Of a stretch of DNA of 64,000 bases, positions 1 to 8,413 are shown one piece after another. The notes under the pieces are model-generated. The model searched no databases. It had not been told where the DNA came from and saw nothing but the letters and a program-made list of their open reading frames with translations. The stretch is from NCBI RefSeq assembly GCF_003367245.1, contig NZ_QRGR01000015.1:1-64000 (forward strand), given 5' to 3'. The stretch is from Pontibacter diazotrophicus. Its GTDB lineage: Bacteria; Bacteroidota; Bacteroidia; Cytophagales; Hymenobacteraceae. Each line of letters opens with the position of its first letter. Position 1 is the first letter of the stretch. The position numbers and the translations under genes were made by a program.

Positions 1-2
1 TG

Positions 3-650
3 GTTATCCCGCTGGGGCTGGTGCACATCTTCCTGGTCATCAGCCAGCCTGTCATAGTGGGCGCCTGGTGCACCCTCTGCATTTTGGCTGCGGCCATCAT
101 GATACCCATGATTCCGCTGGAGGTGGACGAGGTGATTGCCATGGGGCAGTTCATGAAAAGGAAGGTGAACCAGGGCAAGAGCTTCTGGAAGGTGTTCTGG
201 AAAGGCGGCAATATCGAGAGCGATGCGAAAGACGAAGCCCCTGACATGATGGAATTTCCGCAGAAGCCGGGGCCGGTGTACAGCGCCTCTATCTGGGGAG
301 TGAGCTTTCCGTGGACACTGAGTGTGGCGACGCTGTTGGGTGTGGCGCTGGTGTTTGCTCCAGGATTTTTTGGCGTGGGCATACAGGAAACGGTGGCCGA
401 TGTTTTCCACCTGAGCGGCTCGCTCATCGTGGTGGTGTCCGTTATCAGCATGGGAGAGCCGCTGCGCATCTGCCGTTATGGCAATATCTTACTTGGCCTG
501 GCCGTGGCGGTGGCCCCTTGGTTTCTGGATAACAGCTCTACCGGCTTGGGTATAACCGGTGTGGCGCTTGGCCTGGCAGTGGCGGCGCTGGCTTTACCAC
601 TGGGTCCCAAGACACAGCGCTATGCTGGATGGGATGAGTACATCAAGTAA
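3..650 (+). CDS. Vitamin K epoxide reductase/SPW-repeat membrane protein (5' partial)
   Basis: The reading frame is open to the left edge, so the N-terminus lies outside the window. The visible part starts with a membrane segment containing a WCTLC motif (bases 66-80), the CxxC redox pair of the VKOR family. A soluble loop follows, then two hydrophobic repeats of SPW-repeat type, each holding a short aromatic-proline motif (FPW near residue 95, APW near 165) and paired helices. VKOR homologues re-oxidise disulfide-forming thioredoxin-like proteins using quinone; the SPW part has no known role. The fusion is inferred from one continuous frame. The VKOR half is incomplete here, so the other conserved cysteines cannot be checked. 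Confidence 0.72.
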   Translation, partial: VIPLGLVHIFLVISQPVIVGAWCTLCILAAAIMIPMIPLEVDEVIAMGQFMKRKVNQGKSFWKVFWKGGNIESDAKDEAPDMMEFPQKPGPVYSASIWGVSFPWTLSVATLLGVALVFAPGFFGVGIQETVADVFHLSGSLIVVVSVISMGEPLRICRYGNILLGLAVAVAPWFLDNSSTGLGITGVALGLAVAALALPLGPKTQRYAGWDEYIK

Positions 651-1033
651 AGAGGCGCAGTCAGATGAGAAGAAAGTGCTCTCCGACGGGGAGATCAGGA
701 CCAGCTGTCTTCAACACCATTTATGCGCAGAACCTGGAGACAAAGGCAGAGCTGTGTTGCTTGGCAGGAGATGAGGACGAGAGGCATTTTCTGAAGCAGA
801 CAAAGAAGACAGGAGGGAGTATGGTTGCATTTTAGAACAGGAGTTGGTTATGCCTTTACTCCCTGATAGTTTCTGCAAGCCTCCTCGCACTCACAACAAA
901 TTTCGGCACATCGTCTTCTGCTCTTACTCCTCATGGCTTCCGCAGGTATCGGCGCACCGCCTGCTTACCACTGCACACAGCTCGGTCATGCATTTAGCGA
1001 AGGTTGAGCCAGAGGCAACAAAGAAATGGACCG
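651..1033. other. Intergenic stretch without a supported gene
   Basis: This 383-base stretch separates the VKOR/SPW gene from the convergent copper-linked barrel gene. Short open frames exist (for example 665-835 and 844-1053 on the plus strand), but they have no signal peptide, recognisable motif or convincing composition. The second also runs into the end of the neighbouring gene. I see no strong terminator hairpin. It may be decayed sequence, since the adjoining region is also degraded. Confidence 0.5.
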
Positions 1034-2398
1034 CTACTGACGAGGCACCATGATGGTAGGAAACACACGCAGGTAGACCTGCGCACTTACAGGCAGCTCA
1101 CCATAATAAGGATGTAGTTCACTGCTGCCCCTGAACACGCTTGCCTGCGCCCCCAGGTGCAGGTTTACTGTGCCCAGCTGCGCCAACTGCCTGTTTGCCC
1201 CAACCGTCAATGCCTGTATGCCAAAGAGGGCGTCGTGCCCGAACACACCTTCCTCAAACCCCAGCTCCGCTGCGGATTTCTGCAGCCACTCGTAACGCCC
1301 GTAAACGGCGAACCTGTCGTGCTGTAGGTTTGACTCCAGCAACACCGAATGCTCTTTATGGTGTGCATCAACATAATTGTAGCCCCAGTTCAGGGTTGTG
1401 GTCAGAAAGCGGTTGCTGCCCCCTAACTGCTTCCCATAAAGTACGGAGGCAGTAGAGCGATACACATCCTCTTCCGGCTCTGCCACCTCCGGGCTTTTCA
1501 CATAGGCAGTTGACGCTTGCAGACTCCAGCTCGGGCCCGGGTTAAACGTCAAGCGTACTGCACGGGAATCAAAGCGGGGCTTATCAAAGTCATAGCGCTC
1601 CTCATCCGGCTCACGGCCTGTAAAGGAGGAGCCTTCTAATTTAAAATTGCGATAACGAACCCCCAATGTAGCCACTCCAAACGTGATGTGGGTGGCATCC
1701 TGCCAGTGGTGGCCCAGCGGTGAATCAGGATTGTTCAGCGCCGATGGGCGATGCATAAAGGCAACGTTACTTAAGGCTGGCTCACCAGGGTACCCCAGAT
1801 AGACAAACACATCAGCCTCCTCTGAAATCATGTGTGTGTAGCCGACAGAGAGTTCACTAAAAAGGTCGTGTGGGTGCTGGCGGTCTATCAGCGGAGAGCC
1901 TTCGAAGGTTTCGCCGGTCTGAAAGAGCAGTGGATAACCGTTGCCGCCTACCGTTAGCGGGTCCAGGGAAATCATGCCGCTGATGCGGAAAAGCCCCCTG
2001 TCGCCAACAAACCGCTGCCCCATCAGCATGAGCCAATTGGGTGCATCGAACTGGCTGTCGCCCCGGTTGCCGACTTCAAACACATCCTGGTTGTTGTAGC
2101 GCAGAAACAGGTTGTAATGTAGCATAAACATCCAATCGCCGCGATGGTACATGTTGCCGTACATCGGCGACTCGTCCGGCAGCCAACCCGTGCCGGAGGC
2201 GTTGCGGTTCATGGGCAAATTACGGGAAAAGGCATGCGACATCGGCATCTGCATGTCTCCGTGCTGCATGCCGATCTGGTGCCCCATCTGATGAGTGGTA
2301 TCCTGCGCCTGCTGCTGGTGCCCCTGGTGCTGCGCTGTAGCCGGAAGAGCCAAAGCGGCTGTAGCCAGGCAGCATAGTAGATTTTTTAGTGTTTTCAT
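1034..2398 (-). CDS. Outer-membrane beta-barrel protein linked to copper resistance
   Basis: The 454-residue product has a clear Sec signal peptide (about residues 1-22, ending ALPATAQ). A His/Met/Gln-rich segment follows (about 23-56) that looks suited to binding copper. The rest is made of alternating hydrophobic strands with many aromatic residues, as in an outer-membrane barrel. Similar proteins commonly lie beside copper-efflux ATPase genes in Bacteroidota, and here it directly follows (8-base gap) a Met-rich gene and a copper P-type ATPase fragment. A role in periplasmic or outer-membrane copper handling is inferred. It is not a TonB receptor: no plug domain is visible. The barrel is well supported, the exact family is not. 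Confidence 0.6.
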   Translation of the reverse strand: MKTLKNLLCCLATAALALPATAQHQGHQQQAQDTTHQMGHQIGMQHGDMQMPMSHAFSRNLPMNRNASGTGWLPDESPMYGNMYHRGDWMFMLHYNLFLRYNNQDVFEVGNRGDSQFDAPNWLMLMGQRFVGDRGLFRISGMISLDPLTVGGNGYPLLFQTGETFEGSPLIDRQHPHDLFSELSVGYTHMISEEADVFVYLGYPGEPALSNVAFMHRPSALNNPDSPLGHHWQDATHITFGVATLGVRYRNFKLEGSSFTGREPDEERYDFDKPRFDSRAVRLTFNPGPSWSLQASTAYVKSPEVAEPEEDVYRSTASVLYGKQLGGSNRFLTTTLNWGYNYVDAHHKEHSVLLESNLQHDRFAVYGRYEWLQKSAAELGFEEGVFGHDALFGIQALTVGANRQLAQLGTVNLHLGAQASVFRGSSELHPYYGELPVSAQVYLRVFPTIMVPRQ

Positions 2399-2406
2399 AG
2401 CTTAGG

Positions 2407-2868
2407 TTAATACGATGACCGCACGTCTTCGTCTGTGGAGTTCCCGAGAGTGGCAAAAAAAATTATCTCCTGTTCGTATTCAATCTCCTGTTTCGTATTC
2501 ATATGTTGCATCATCTGCTGCATACATGCCTGGTCCACCATTCCGTTCTCCTGCATGTGCTGCGCCATATTTTGCATCATACTGCTGTGGCGCACCATCA
2601 TCCGCGACATCAAGTTACAGGCAGCCGTGTCTGTTTCGCATCGGGCCATCATCTGCTGCATCACATCTTCCATTGCCTCCGGACTCTGGTTCATCATCAC
2701 GCCGTCAGAGCCAATCATTCCATCCATATGCCCCCTGTTCCCCATCATGCCACCCGCAGGGGCATCACGCATCATGGCCATCATTTCTGTACGGTAAGCA
2801 TCATTGTTCAGGATGGTGGAGTACAGCTTCCAGCTGGTAGAGCACCCCGGCAGCAAGTGGCAGGGCAA
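2407..2868 (-). CDS. Met-rich putative metal-binding protein, probably N-terminally truncated
   Basis: From about residue 29 the product is exceptionally rich in methionine, with many MM pairs plus scattered His and two Cys-containing stretches. This composition is typical of periplasmic copper(I)-binding proteins. The N-terminus has no signal peptide; instead the first ~20 codons are an out-of-frame reading of P-type ATPase sequence. The natural start has therefore probably been lost at a recombination junction near 2820-2845. An internal Met could initiate, but the product would then stay in the cytoplasm. It lies 8 bases upstream of the barrel gene, in the same direction. It may be a pseudogene. 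Confidence 0.5.
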   Translation of the reverse strand: MPCHLLPGCSTSWKLYSTILNNDAYRTEMMAMMRDAPAGGMMGNRGHMDGMIGSDGVMMNQSPEAMEDVMQQMMARCETDTAACNLMSRMMVRHSSMMQNMAQHMQENGMVDQACMQQMMQHMNTKQEIEYEQEIIFFATLGNSTDEDVRSSY

Positions 2869-3073
2869 TAATGTTATAGCCTGTGGCCCAGATAAGGTTC
2901 TGAATCATTTTACGGTAAATAGCCTTTCCGAAGAGAATGAGAGAAGCAATTTCCTGCGGATTGCTGTTCATCAGGATAATGTCAGCCGTTTCGGCAGCCA
3001 CATCCGTGCCTGAGCCTACGGCTATCCCTACATCAGCTTGGGCCAGGGCAGCATCGTTCACTCCGTCTCCCTT
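2801..3073 (-). pseudogene. C-terminal fragment of a copper-type P1B ATPase
   Basis: The frame carries the hinge motif [13 protein letters not shown], then a [18 protein letters not shown] segment and the following membrane helix around [11 protein letters not shown]. These are hallmarks of heavy-metal P-type ATPases of CopB/CopA type. Everything upstream (actuator domain, CPx helix, phosphorylation DKTGT site) is missing, and the last helix is replaced by unrelated sequence after GVLY. Only about 80 codons of a ~700-codon gene remain, so it cannot be functional. It overlaps the start of the Met-rich reading frame in another phase, marking a deletion junction. Confidence 0.75.
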
Positions 3074-3189
3074 ATGAATCAGTGTCCGGCAACGGTAACA
3101 CAGGTGCTGTTATTCTAACCTGGGGTAAGCTGAAGCTAACGCTCCCGGTGATCGGTTAAATTTATTTGTTCCAGAACTACGGGAAAAGC

Positions 3190-3236
3190 AGCCAGCCTGC
3201 GAATCAGCAGAGATTTTGCTGATTCGCAGGCTGGCT
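3190..3236 (-). terminator. Perfect 20-bp hairpin, likely terminator
   Basis: Bases 3190-3209 and 3217-3236 are exact reverse complements with a 7-base loop. On the minus strand the stem is followed by TGCTTTTCCC. It lies just downstream of the NTF2-like gene ending at 3280, so it most likely ends that transcript. The T-run is short and the stem unusually long. Confidence 0.6.
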
Positions 3237-3279
3237 AAATTGTTTCAGGCAAAGGGTTCACAGCAATACCTTGCCATTG

Positions 3280-3696
3280 CTACCCCTGCGCCTGCAGATT
3301 GCTGTTAAAGATGTCACGGTGCAGTTTCCACTCTCCGTTTTCACGCTTCCAGATTACGATGTATTTTGACTGGTCAACTTCCTGATCACCCTCTATGTAG
3401 AGTGTAGCCCGGCTCATCTCAATAGCGGTGTCTCCATGCTGCTCCACCTCCCCTATCTGAAGCTTTACCGATTTAATTCCCATATTCATCACGGCCTGCC
3501 AGAAATCCTTTATCTGCTCCCGGCCCTCTACAGAATCGTGGTTGGGCGGCAACACCATTCCGTTTTCTGTATAGAGCGCTGCCAAACCCGCAGCATTCCC
3601 CTGGCGAAAGGCTTCCATAAACTTTTGATTTGCCCGCTCAATTTCGTTGCGGATTTCGGCTGCATTGGCTGTACCCATTGTTGTGTTAGCTTCCAT
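3280..3696 (-). CDS. SnoaL/DUF4440-like NTF2-fold protein
   Basis: This 138-residue protein matches the cone-shaped NTF2/DUF4440 fold. An N-terminal helix pair (NQKFMEAFRQGNAAGLAALY) is followed by an 'ENGMVLPP' strand, a 'GREQIKDFW' helix and a C-terminal sheet ending in 'WKRENGEWKLHRDIFNS'. Members act as small hydrolases, isomerases or binding proteins, and the substrate cannot be told from sequence. No signal peptide is present, so it should be cytoplasmic. It appears monocistronic, with a strong hairpin downstream. Confidence 0.75.
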   Translation of the reverse strand: MEANTTMGTANAAEIRNEIERANQKFMEAFRQGNAAGLAALYTENGMVLPPNHDSVEGREQIKDFWQAVMNMGIKSVKLQIGEVEQHGDTAIEMSRATLYIEGDQEVDQSKYIVIWKRENGEWKLHRDIFNSNLQAQG

Positions 3697-3901
3697 GTTC
3701 TATAAAGTTAAATGTTAGAAGATTGGAGTGAAATTGCCGCAGCAGCTGTACTGCATCATGCCACGACCTGGAAATTGCAACGGATATGCAGGGTGTGTAC
3801 TACCGCAAATGGAATTATACTGGCTTTTATATAACTGTAAAAGAGTAATACTTAATAATATACCTACGCTACTTCATTATAAAAGTATAAAATATACTCC
3901 A

Positions 3902-3919
3902 AATAATAATAATAATAAT
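3902..3919 (+). repeat. (AAT)6 microsatellite in a promoter region
   Basis: Six tandem AAT units lie 8 bases upstream of a TAACTTTG -7 box, so they cover the promoter spacer and the expected -33 position. Such repeats can gain or lose units by slippage. The surrounding 3697-4010 stretch is otherwise AT-rich, non-coding intergenic DNA. Confidence 0.8.
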
Positions 3920-3927
3920 ATAGAACT

Positions 3928-3935
3928 TAACTTTG
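3928..3935 (+). promoter_or_regulatory. Bacteroidota-type -7 box TAACTTTG
   Basis: This exact match to TAnnTTTG lies 75 bases before the start at 4011. No good TTG -33 element is present at the usual distance; that position is occupied by the AAT repeat. Confidence 0.5.
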
Positions 3936-4010
3936 CTTCTTCTACTTTCTGCTATAGATTGGATCTTCTAATTTAGATTCAATGCTAAACAAAAACCTAA
4001 GCTAGCTATC

Positions 4011-4232
4011 ATGAATAAGCTCAGATGGAGCGCCATCTACGCTGCCATGGCTGCAGGTATCGGCACCGTACTTCTCCTCACCCTGCTTTATTTCTTCTTT
4101 TATAAAGATTCAGCTCTGACATTAACCAACTACAGCATGAACAGAAGAAGAAATATTTTAGATGGCCTACGTAACGAGGCTGTTTTTTTAAGAGCATTAG
4201 ACTGGACAAGCCTCAAATTACAGGAAAAGTGA
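4011..4232 (+). CDS. Small single-pass membrane protein, unknown
   Basis: The 73-residue frame has a positively charged N-terminus (MNKLRW), one strong transmembrane helix (about residues 11-31, ending in LLYFFFYKD) and a charged C-terminal tail. The topology is plausible for a real small protein, and a -7 promoter box precedes it. I recognise no family. The 3' end is 11 bases from the convergent J-domain gene with no terminator between them, which keeps confidence moderate. Confidence 0.42.
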   Translation: MNKLRWSAIYAAMAAGIGTVLLLTLLYFFFYKDSALTLTNYSMNRRRNILDGLRNEAVFLRALDWTSLKLQEK

Positions 4233-4243
4233 CAGCTGTTGGC

Positions 4244-5341
4244 TTAGTCCTGGCAGTTGGCCTCCAACTCCAGCAGCGCCGCAGAGTAGCCTAACTGGTA
4301 AGCCTTGGATAAGTGCGCACAGGCCGAGTCCGGTTGCTGCTCCAGTTCCGTGCGCCCCAGTAGATAATAGATACGTCCGTTATCTTTGTCCATGGCCAGT
4401 GCCCTGCGGTAATCCTGCTCCGACAAATCATAATTTCCCAGCTTATAGTGTCCAAAGCCGCGGTAGGTCAGCGCTGACACAACATCCGAACTGTTGCTGG
4501 TATTCTCCAGGTAAACGGATAAGTCAGCAATGGCTGGCTCGTACTTTTTCAGGTAAAAGAGCCTTACCTCCCCCCGCACCAGATATACTCTCCAGAAAGT
4601 GCTATCCAACTCAAGCGCCAGTGTAAAATCATATTCTGCCTGCTCGTGCTGTTTCAGTTGCTGATAGCTACGCCCGCGCATATAGTATACCTGCGCGGAA
4701 GGCTGCTCCCGCAGTGCAATAACCCTGTTCAAGTCCCGCAATGCTGAGGAGTAATTGTCGAACACATTCAGTTCTATCCTGGCCCTTGCCTCGTAAGCCG
4801 CTGCGTTTTCAGGCATAAACTGAATGGCATCTGTCAGCAGGCGGTGCGCACTGCTGTACTTCCCGTCTTCTATATATGTCAGAGCTGTTTTGTACTTATC
4901 CTCGCCGGTAATATGGTCCATGGCCACTTTCAGCAGCAGGCTGAAAAACAGCAGGCCTGCCACAAAGGCAAAAGTTATGTACCAGTCTTTGCGTGAGAAG
5001 CGGTTATCGTCGCGCTTGATATTGCGGTAGTGGCGTTCAGACACTCCTGCCGGTGGCCGTGAATGGGCGTAGCGTGGGTCCTCATACCGCTGCTGGTACT
5101 GCACTACCGAGCGCTGCTGCTGGCGCTGAAACTGCAGGCGCATATCGTACCGGGCGCGTTTGCTGGGGTTAGACAGTGTCTGATAAGCACTGTTCACCAG
5201 CTTAAACAGTTCTTCGGCACGCGCGTTTCCTGGGTTCCTGTCCGGGTGGTACTTGAGCGCGAGCCGCTTATAAGCCCCTTTCACTTCTTGCAGAGAAGCT
5301 TCCGGTCTTATACCTAAAACGTTATATAGATTGTATTCCAA
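4244..5341 (-). CDS. Membrane-anchored J-domain protein with TPR repeats
   Basis: Residues 1-66 form a J domain with the HPD tripeptide at 32-34, which stimulates the ATPase of DnaK-type chaperones. A basic, Gln/Arg-rich linker follows, then one transmembrane helix (about 120-139), then about five tetratricopeptide repeats (150-355). The zinc-finger and substrate-binding domains of classical DnaJ are absent, so this is a class C J-protein. It probably recruits DnaK to a membrane-bound complex or to partners held by the TPR part. The start (ATG at 5341) gives a perfect J-domain N-terminus. It diverges from the holin-like gene across a 180-base AT-rich gap. Confidence 0.85.
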   Translation of the reverse strand: MEYNLYNVLGIRPEASLQEVKGAYKRLALKYHPDRNPGNARAEELFKLVNSAYQTLSNPSKRARYDMRLQFQRQQQRSVVQYQQRYEDPRYAHSRPPAGVSERHYRNIKRDDNRFSRKDWYITFAFVAGLLFFSLLLKVAMDHITGEDKYKTALTYIEDGKYSSAHRLLTDAIQFMPENAAAYEARARIELNVFDNYSSALRDLNRVIALREQPSAQVYYMRGRSYQQLKQHEQAEYDFTLALELDSTFWRVYLVRGEVRLFYLKKYEPAIADLSVYLENTSNSSDVVSALTYRGFGHYKLGNYDLSEQDYRRALAMDKDNGRIYYLLGRTELEQQPDSACAHLSKAYQLGYSAALLELEANCQD

Positions 5342-5521
5342 GCAGGTGTTGAGCTAAGAAAGTCGCTGTTAAATTTACTTAAATCCGGACAAGATATCGC
5401 AAAATCCGTACTACACTTTTAACTTCTTATATATTACGTATTTTAACTTAATTATACTTTACGTAAATTTTTGTTTATACCCTCGTATACAGGTAAAGCG
5501 TAAAAAAAGCTAAAAGAAACT

Positions 5522-5902
5522 ATGGAAATACAAGACAATGGAACACGGGACCGAAATCCCAACCTCATGGAGAACCTGATGGGGTATATTGACACTCGGA
5601 TTGACATCATAAAGCTAGAGATACAGGAAAAGTTAAAAGCAGTCTTTGTGAGCACACTGCATTTTGCTCTACTTGGGTTTGTCGCTTTTATGTGCTTTAT
5701 CTTTGTGAATATTTTTCTGGGCTTATTACTTAACTCCCTGCTAAATAGCACCTTCTGGGGTTTTGGAATTGTAGCACTATTTTACATCATTATTCTGGTG
5801 ATACTTATAATAGGTCTAGACAAGAAGGCTTTCCAGAGCGTAGCAGATAAATCCTTTGACAACACATTATATAAACCAGACAAAAGAGAACCACACGTAT
5901 GA
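5522..5902 (+). CDS. Phage-holin-superfamily III-like membrane protein
   Basis: The 126-residue protein has an N-terminal amphipathic region (YIDTRIDIIKLEIQEKL) and two strong transmembrane hairpin helices (about 40-65 and 73-95), followed by a charged tail. This layout fits the 'phage holin family/Actinobacterial holin-X' group that is common in Bacteroidota chromosomes outside prophages, where the role is unknown. The stop overlaps the next start (ATGA at 5899-5902), so the two products are probably translationally coupled. No lysis or phage genes are nearby, so an envelope function is more likely than lysis. Confidence 0.7.
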   Translation: MEIQDNGTRDRNPNLMENLMGYIDTRIDIIKLEIQEKLKAVFVSTLHFALLGFVAFMCFIFVNIFLGLLLNSLLNSTFWGFGIVALFYIIILVILIIGLDKKAFQSVADKSFDNTLYKPDKREPHV

Positions 5903-6594
5903 GCGAGTTATCCAATCCTTTATTTAACAATGAGCGGGAGTTTTTAGAGCGACAGAAAGAAGAGTATAAAAACGCCCTGATAGGTGACGTTGATCAGATA
6001 AAATCCCAGGGGCAGGAATATGGCAAGAAAGCAGCCATGGCTGGCGGGGTTTTACTGGCAGGCTACCTGCTGAAACGCATGATTGGTGGCGGCGCAAGTA
6101 AAGTAAAGTCAATGAAGGCGGAGCGAAAGAGGAAGAAGAAAGAGAAGAAGAATGCCATTAAGAGCATGGTTCCCTCGCAAAGTCATGTTGCTGACAGACC
6201 ATCCTCTACGCCTATCATAGACGCTGATGTTATGCAAAGGCATGTCAAGCATGTACCATCCTCTACGCCTGTTATAGACTACGATTCTTTGATGCATGAG
6301 CAGGAGGATGAATACACTATCTCTTCAGAGCGCATGCCCCATGCCGACCACGGCCATACCCTTACTGAAGCAAAAAAAAAGGATAAAACAAAGGTAAAGG
6401 GCCAGAAGCGATCCAAGTTAGGCAAGGTGCTCACGCAACAGGCTGTGGCCTTTCTGCTCATATATGCGGGCAAAAAGCTGGAGGAATACATTCACAGTGT
6501 CTCTGAAAATAACGATATTGCAGCTAAGCCTGTAGTAGAGGTTACCGAAATAGAGACAACTGAGTATATCGTTCCAGAAGAGAATGCCATTTAA
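5899..6594 (+). CDS. Hypothetical membrane-associated protein, partner of the holin-like gene
   Basis: This 231-residue protein starts with a charged helix, then a hydrophobic Gly/Ala segment (about 46-62), a very basic Lys/Arg stretch (72-90), an acidic disordered middle and a second hydrophobic segment (about 177-193). The middle carries a duplicated PSSTP(I/V)ID motif 19 codons apart, encoded by two identical 16-base DNA copies (6198-6213 and 6255-6270). It is coupled by a 4-base overlap to the holin-like gene and overlaps pcrB by 11 bases. I do not recognise a family; a membrane scaffold is only a guess. Confidence 0.6.
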   Translation: MSELSNPLFNNEREFLERQKEEYKNALIGDVDQIKSQGQEYGKKAAMAGGVLLAGYLLKRMIGGGASKVKSMKAERKRKKKEKKNAIKSMVPSQSHVADRPSSTPIIDADVMQRHVKHVPSSTPVIDYDSLMHEQEDEYTISSERMPHADHGHTLTEAKKKDKTKVKGQKRSKLGKVLTQQAVAFLLIYAGKKLEEYIHSVSENNDIAAKPVVEVTEIETTEYIVPEENAI

Positions 6595-7348
6595 CGACCT
6601 TCAACAAATACAACCTTCAAAAACAGGCAGGAAGCACTTTGCAGTTTTGCTCGACCCCGACAACCTGACAGAGGCTTCCTGCCTGAACCTTATTGACGTA
6701 AGTGCGTCTCACCCTATCGATTTCTTTTTTGTTGGCGGCAGCCTGATTACAACAGATAACCAGGCAGGCATTATCCGGCTCCTGAAAAAGAATACGGCTA
6801 CGCCCGTTATTCTTTTCCCGAGCAACAGCCAGCATATAGACCAACAGGCAGACGGCATTTTGCTGCTCTCGCTTATCTCTGGCCGTAACCCTGACTTCCT
6901 TATAGGGCAGCATGTACTTGCCGCCCCTACTCTTAAGGCCAGCGGGCTGCAGGTTTACCCTACAGGTTATATATTAGTGGATTCCGGCCGCCAGACCACT
7001 GCCTCTTATATGAGCGGCACTACACCTATCCCTCATGATAAGCCCGCTATTGCCGCCTGCACTGCCATGGCCGGCGAACTGCTGGGCCTGCGTTACATTT
7101 ATTTAGATGGCGGCAGCGGCGCCCTTACCCCTGTTGCCCCTGATATGATTATGGCCGTGCGTGAGGCGGTTGATATTCCTATTATTGTGGGTGGCGGCAT
7201 CAACACGACAACCAGGGCAACAACTGCGCTGGAGGCAGGTGCCGATGTGATTGTGATAGGAAACCACATAGAAAAAAACCCCGGCTTTCTGGCCGAGGTT
7301 TCTAATCTTGTCTCTTCGTACAACGTTACCTTAGATGTTCACCGCTGA
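6584..7348 (+). CDS. pcrB: Geranylgeranylglyceryl/heptaprenylglyceryl phosphate synthase
   Basis: PcrB/GGGPS enzymes join a polyprenyl diphosphate to sn-glycerol-1-phosphate through an ether bond, the first step of archaeal-type lipids; Bacteroidota carry their own group. The 254-residue TIM barrel shows LDPDN (23-27), GGS (51-53), YIYLDGGSGA (171-180), GGGI (203-206) and a phosphate-binding GNHIE near the end. Length and motifs are complete. It overlaps the upstream membrane-protein gene by 11 bases and the convergent AraC gene by 18 bases. A polyprenyl synthase at the right edge of the window could supply prenyl diphosphate. The chain length used is unknown. Confidence 0.88.
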   Translation: MPFNDLQQIQPSKTGRKHFAVLLDPDNLTEASCLNLIDVSASHPIDFFFVGGSLITTDNQAGIIRLLKKNTATPVILFPSNSQHIDQQADGILLLSLISGRNPDFLIGQHVLAAPTLKASGLQVYPTGYILVDSGRQTTASYMSGTTPIPHDKPAIAACTAMAGELLGLRYIYLDGGSGALTPVAPDMIMAVREAVDIPIIVGGGINTTTRATTALEAGADVIVIGNHIEKNPGFLAEVSNLVSSYNVTLDVHR

Positions 7349-8257
7349 TTCGCGGCGGCGCATCTTACCGGCAGGTATACCGAACATCATCTTAAAGCGA
7401 CGGCAGAAGTAAGCGGTATCTTTGTAGCCCACTTCCTTACCAATCTCACGGATGCTTTTCTTGGTTGTGCGTAGTAAGAATACGGCACGCTCCATACGCT
7501 GGTACTCAATGTAATCTTGTGGGTTAATGCCCGTCAGCATCTTGAAATACTGGCCTACATAGTCCTCCGATACATTTGCTACGTTAGAAAGCACCTTGTT
7601 TGACAAGTCGCCACCAATGTTCTCCTTAATGTAGTTGAACAGGTCGATGAGGCGTGGATCTTTAAAGTAGGTGCTGTTTGTAGCCAGTTGCTCCACGAAC
7701 ATTCTGTTACGCAGGATGTGGCGCACAATCTCCACCACTATCTGCTCTGTATACAGATTGATCAGGCGCTCTTTACCCGGCAATTCCTGCATGCTCTCCT
7801 CCACCACTTTGATGACCAAGTTGGCCAGCTTGCTGTTGTTAGAGATTAGGAACGCTGGCAGATCCAGAGAAGCAAAGAAGTTAACAGAGTCGAATACTTT
7901 CGCTTCAAAACTCACATAACTGTGGCTCTCTTCTGCATCACCTATCAAATCAAGATCGTTGTTGCTTTTAAAGAACTTTTCCCTGTTTGTGATCAGGTCA
8001 TCGTTTGTGATGGACTTTCCTTCACCCGATGGGCCATAAGTAACTTTTGTGCTTCGGCCGCCCGGAATAAATAGAAGTTCCCCTTCTTCTACTAACTGCT
8101 CCTCGTTGCCAAAAAAGATGCTGCCCTTATGGAGCAGAATCAAATTGTTACCTACATCATAGTAATTGCGCACCGTGAACGGCTGCTGCAACACCAGATT
8201 CTTAGCTTTAATGAATCGCACCCCAAGCGACTCAATAATCTTATTGTAATCTTCCAT
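7331..8257 (-). CDS. AraC-family transcriptional regulator
   Basis: The C-terminal ~100 residues form the double helix-turn-helix of AraC regulators. The first motif lies near 'LSNVANVSEDYVGQYFKM', and the second near 'SIREIGKEVGYKDTAYFCRRFK' is the most conserved part of the family. The N-terminal ~190 residues hold a cupin-like sensory half (VRNYYDVGNNLILLHKG, 'EEGELLFIPGG') and then a helical region. The ligand is not predictable. Neighbours suggest no obvious regulon: the gene is convergent with pcrB and followed upstream by an AT-rich gap (8258-8413) with no gene. The start at 8257 is the first Met of the frame. Confidence 0.87.
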   Translation of the reverse strand: MEDYNKIIESLGVRFIKAKNLVLQQPFTVRNYYDVGNNLILLHKGSIFFGNEEQLVEEGELLFIPGGRSTKVTYGPSGEGKSITNDDLITNREKFFKSNNDLDLIGDAEESHSYVSFEAKVFDSVNFFASLDLPAFLISNNSKLANLVIKVVEESMQELPGKERLINLYTEQIVVEIVRHILRNRMFVEQLATNSTYFKDPRLIDLFNYIKENIGGDLSNKVLSNVANVSEDYVGQYFKMLTGINPQDYIEYQRMERAVFLLRTTKKSIREIGKEVGYKDTAYFCRRFKMMFGIPAGKMRRRESAVNI

Positions 8258-8413
8258 GTATGTTTACCAACTAGCTTTTATACTGTTATCCCTTTATTTT
8301 GGCCTAAAGCTAAGATTATTCTTTATAAAATTCAAAAAAAATTAAAAATTAAATTTTAATTAGAAAAACTATATCTAAAGCACAAACAGCAGATAAACAG
8401 CTATTTAAGACAT

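Noticed and set aside
844-1053. Plus-strand 69-codon frame after the VKOR/SPW gene
   Set aside because: No signal, motif or promoter, and it runs into the end of the opposite-strand barrel gene; composition looks random.
2503-2871. Plus-strand His-rich frame opposite the Met-rich gene
   Set aside because: It is the antisense reading of Met codons (ATG gives CAT, His) and has no independent support.
5522-5902. Prophage based on a holin-like protein
   Set aside because: No phage structural, lysis or integrase genes are near; this holin group is common as a chromosomal gene in Bacteroidota.
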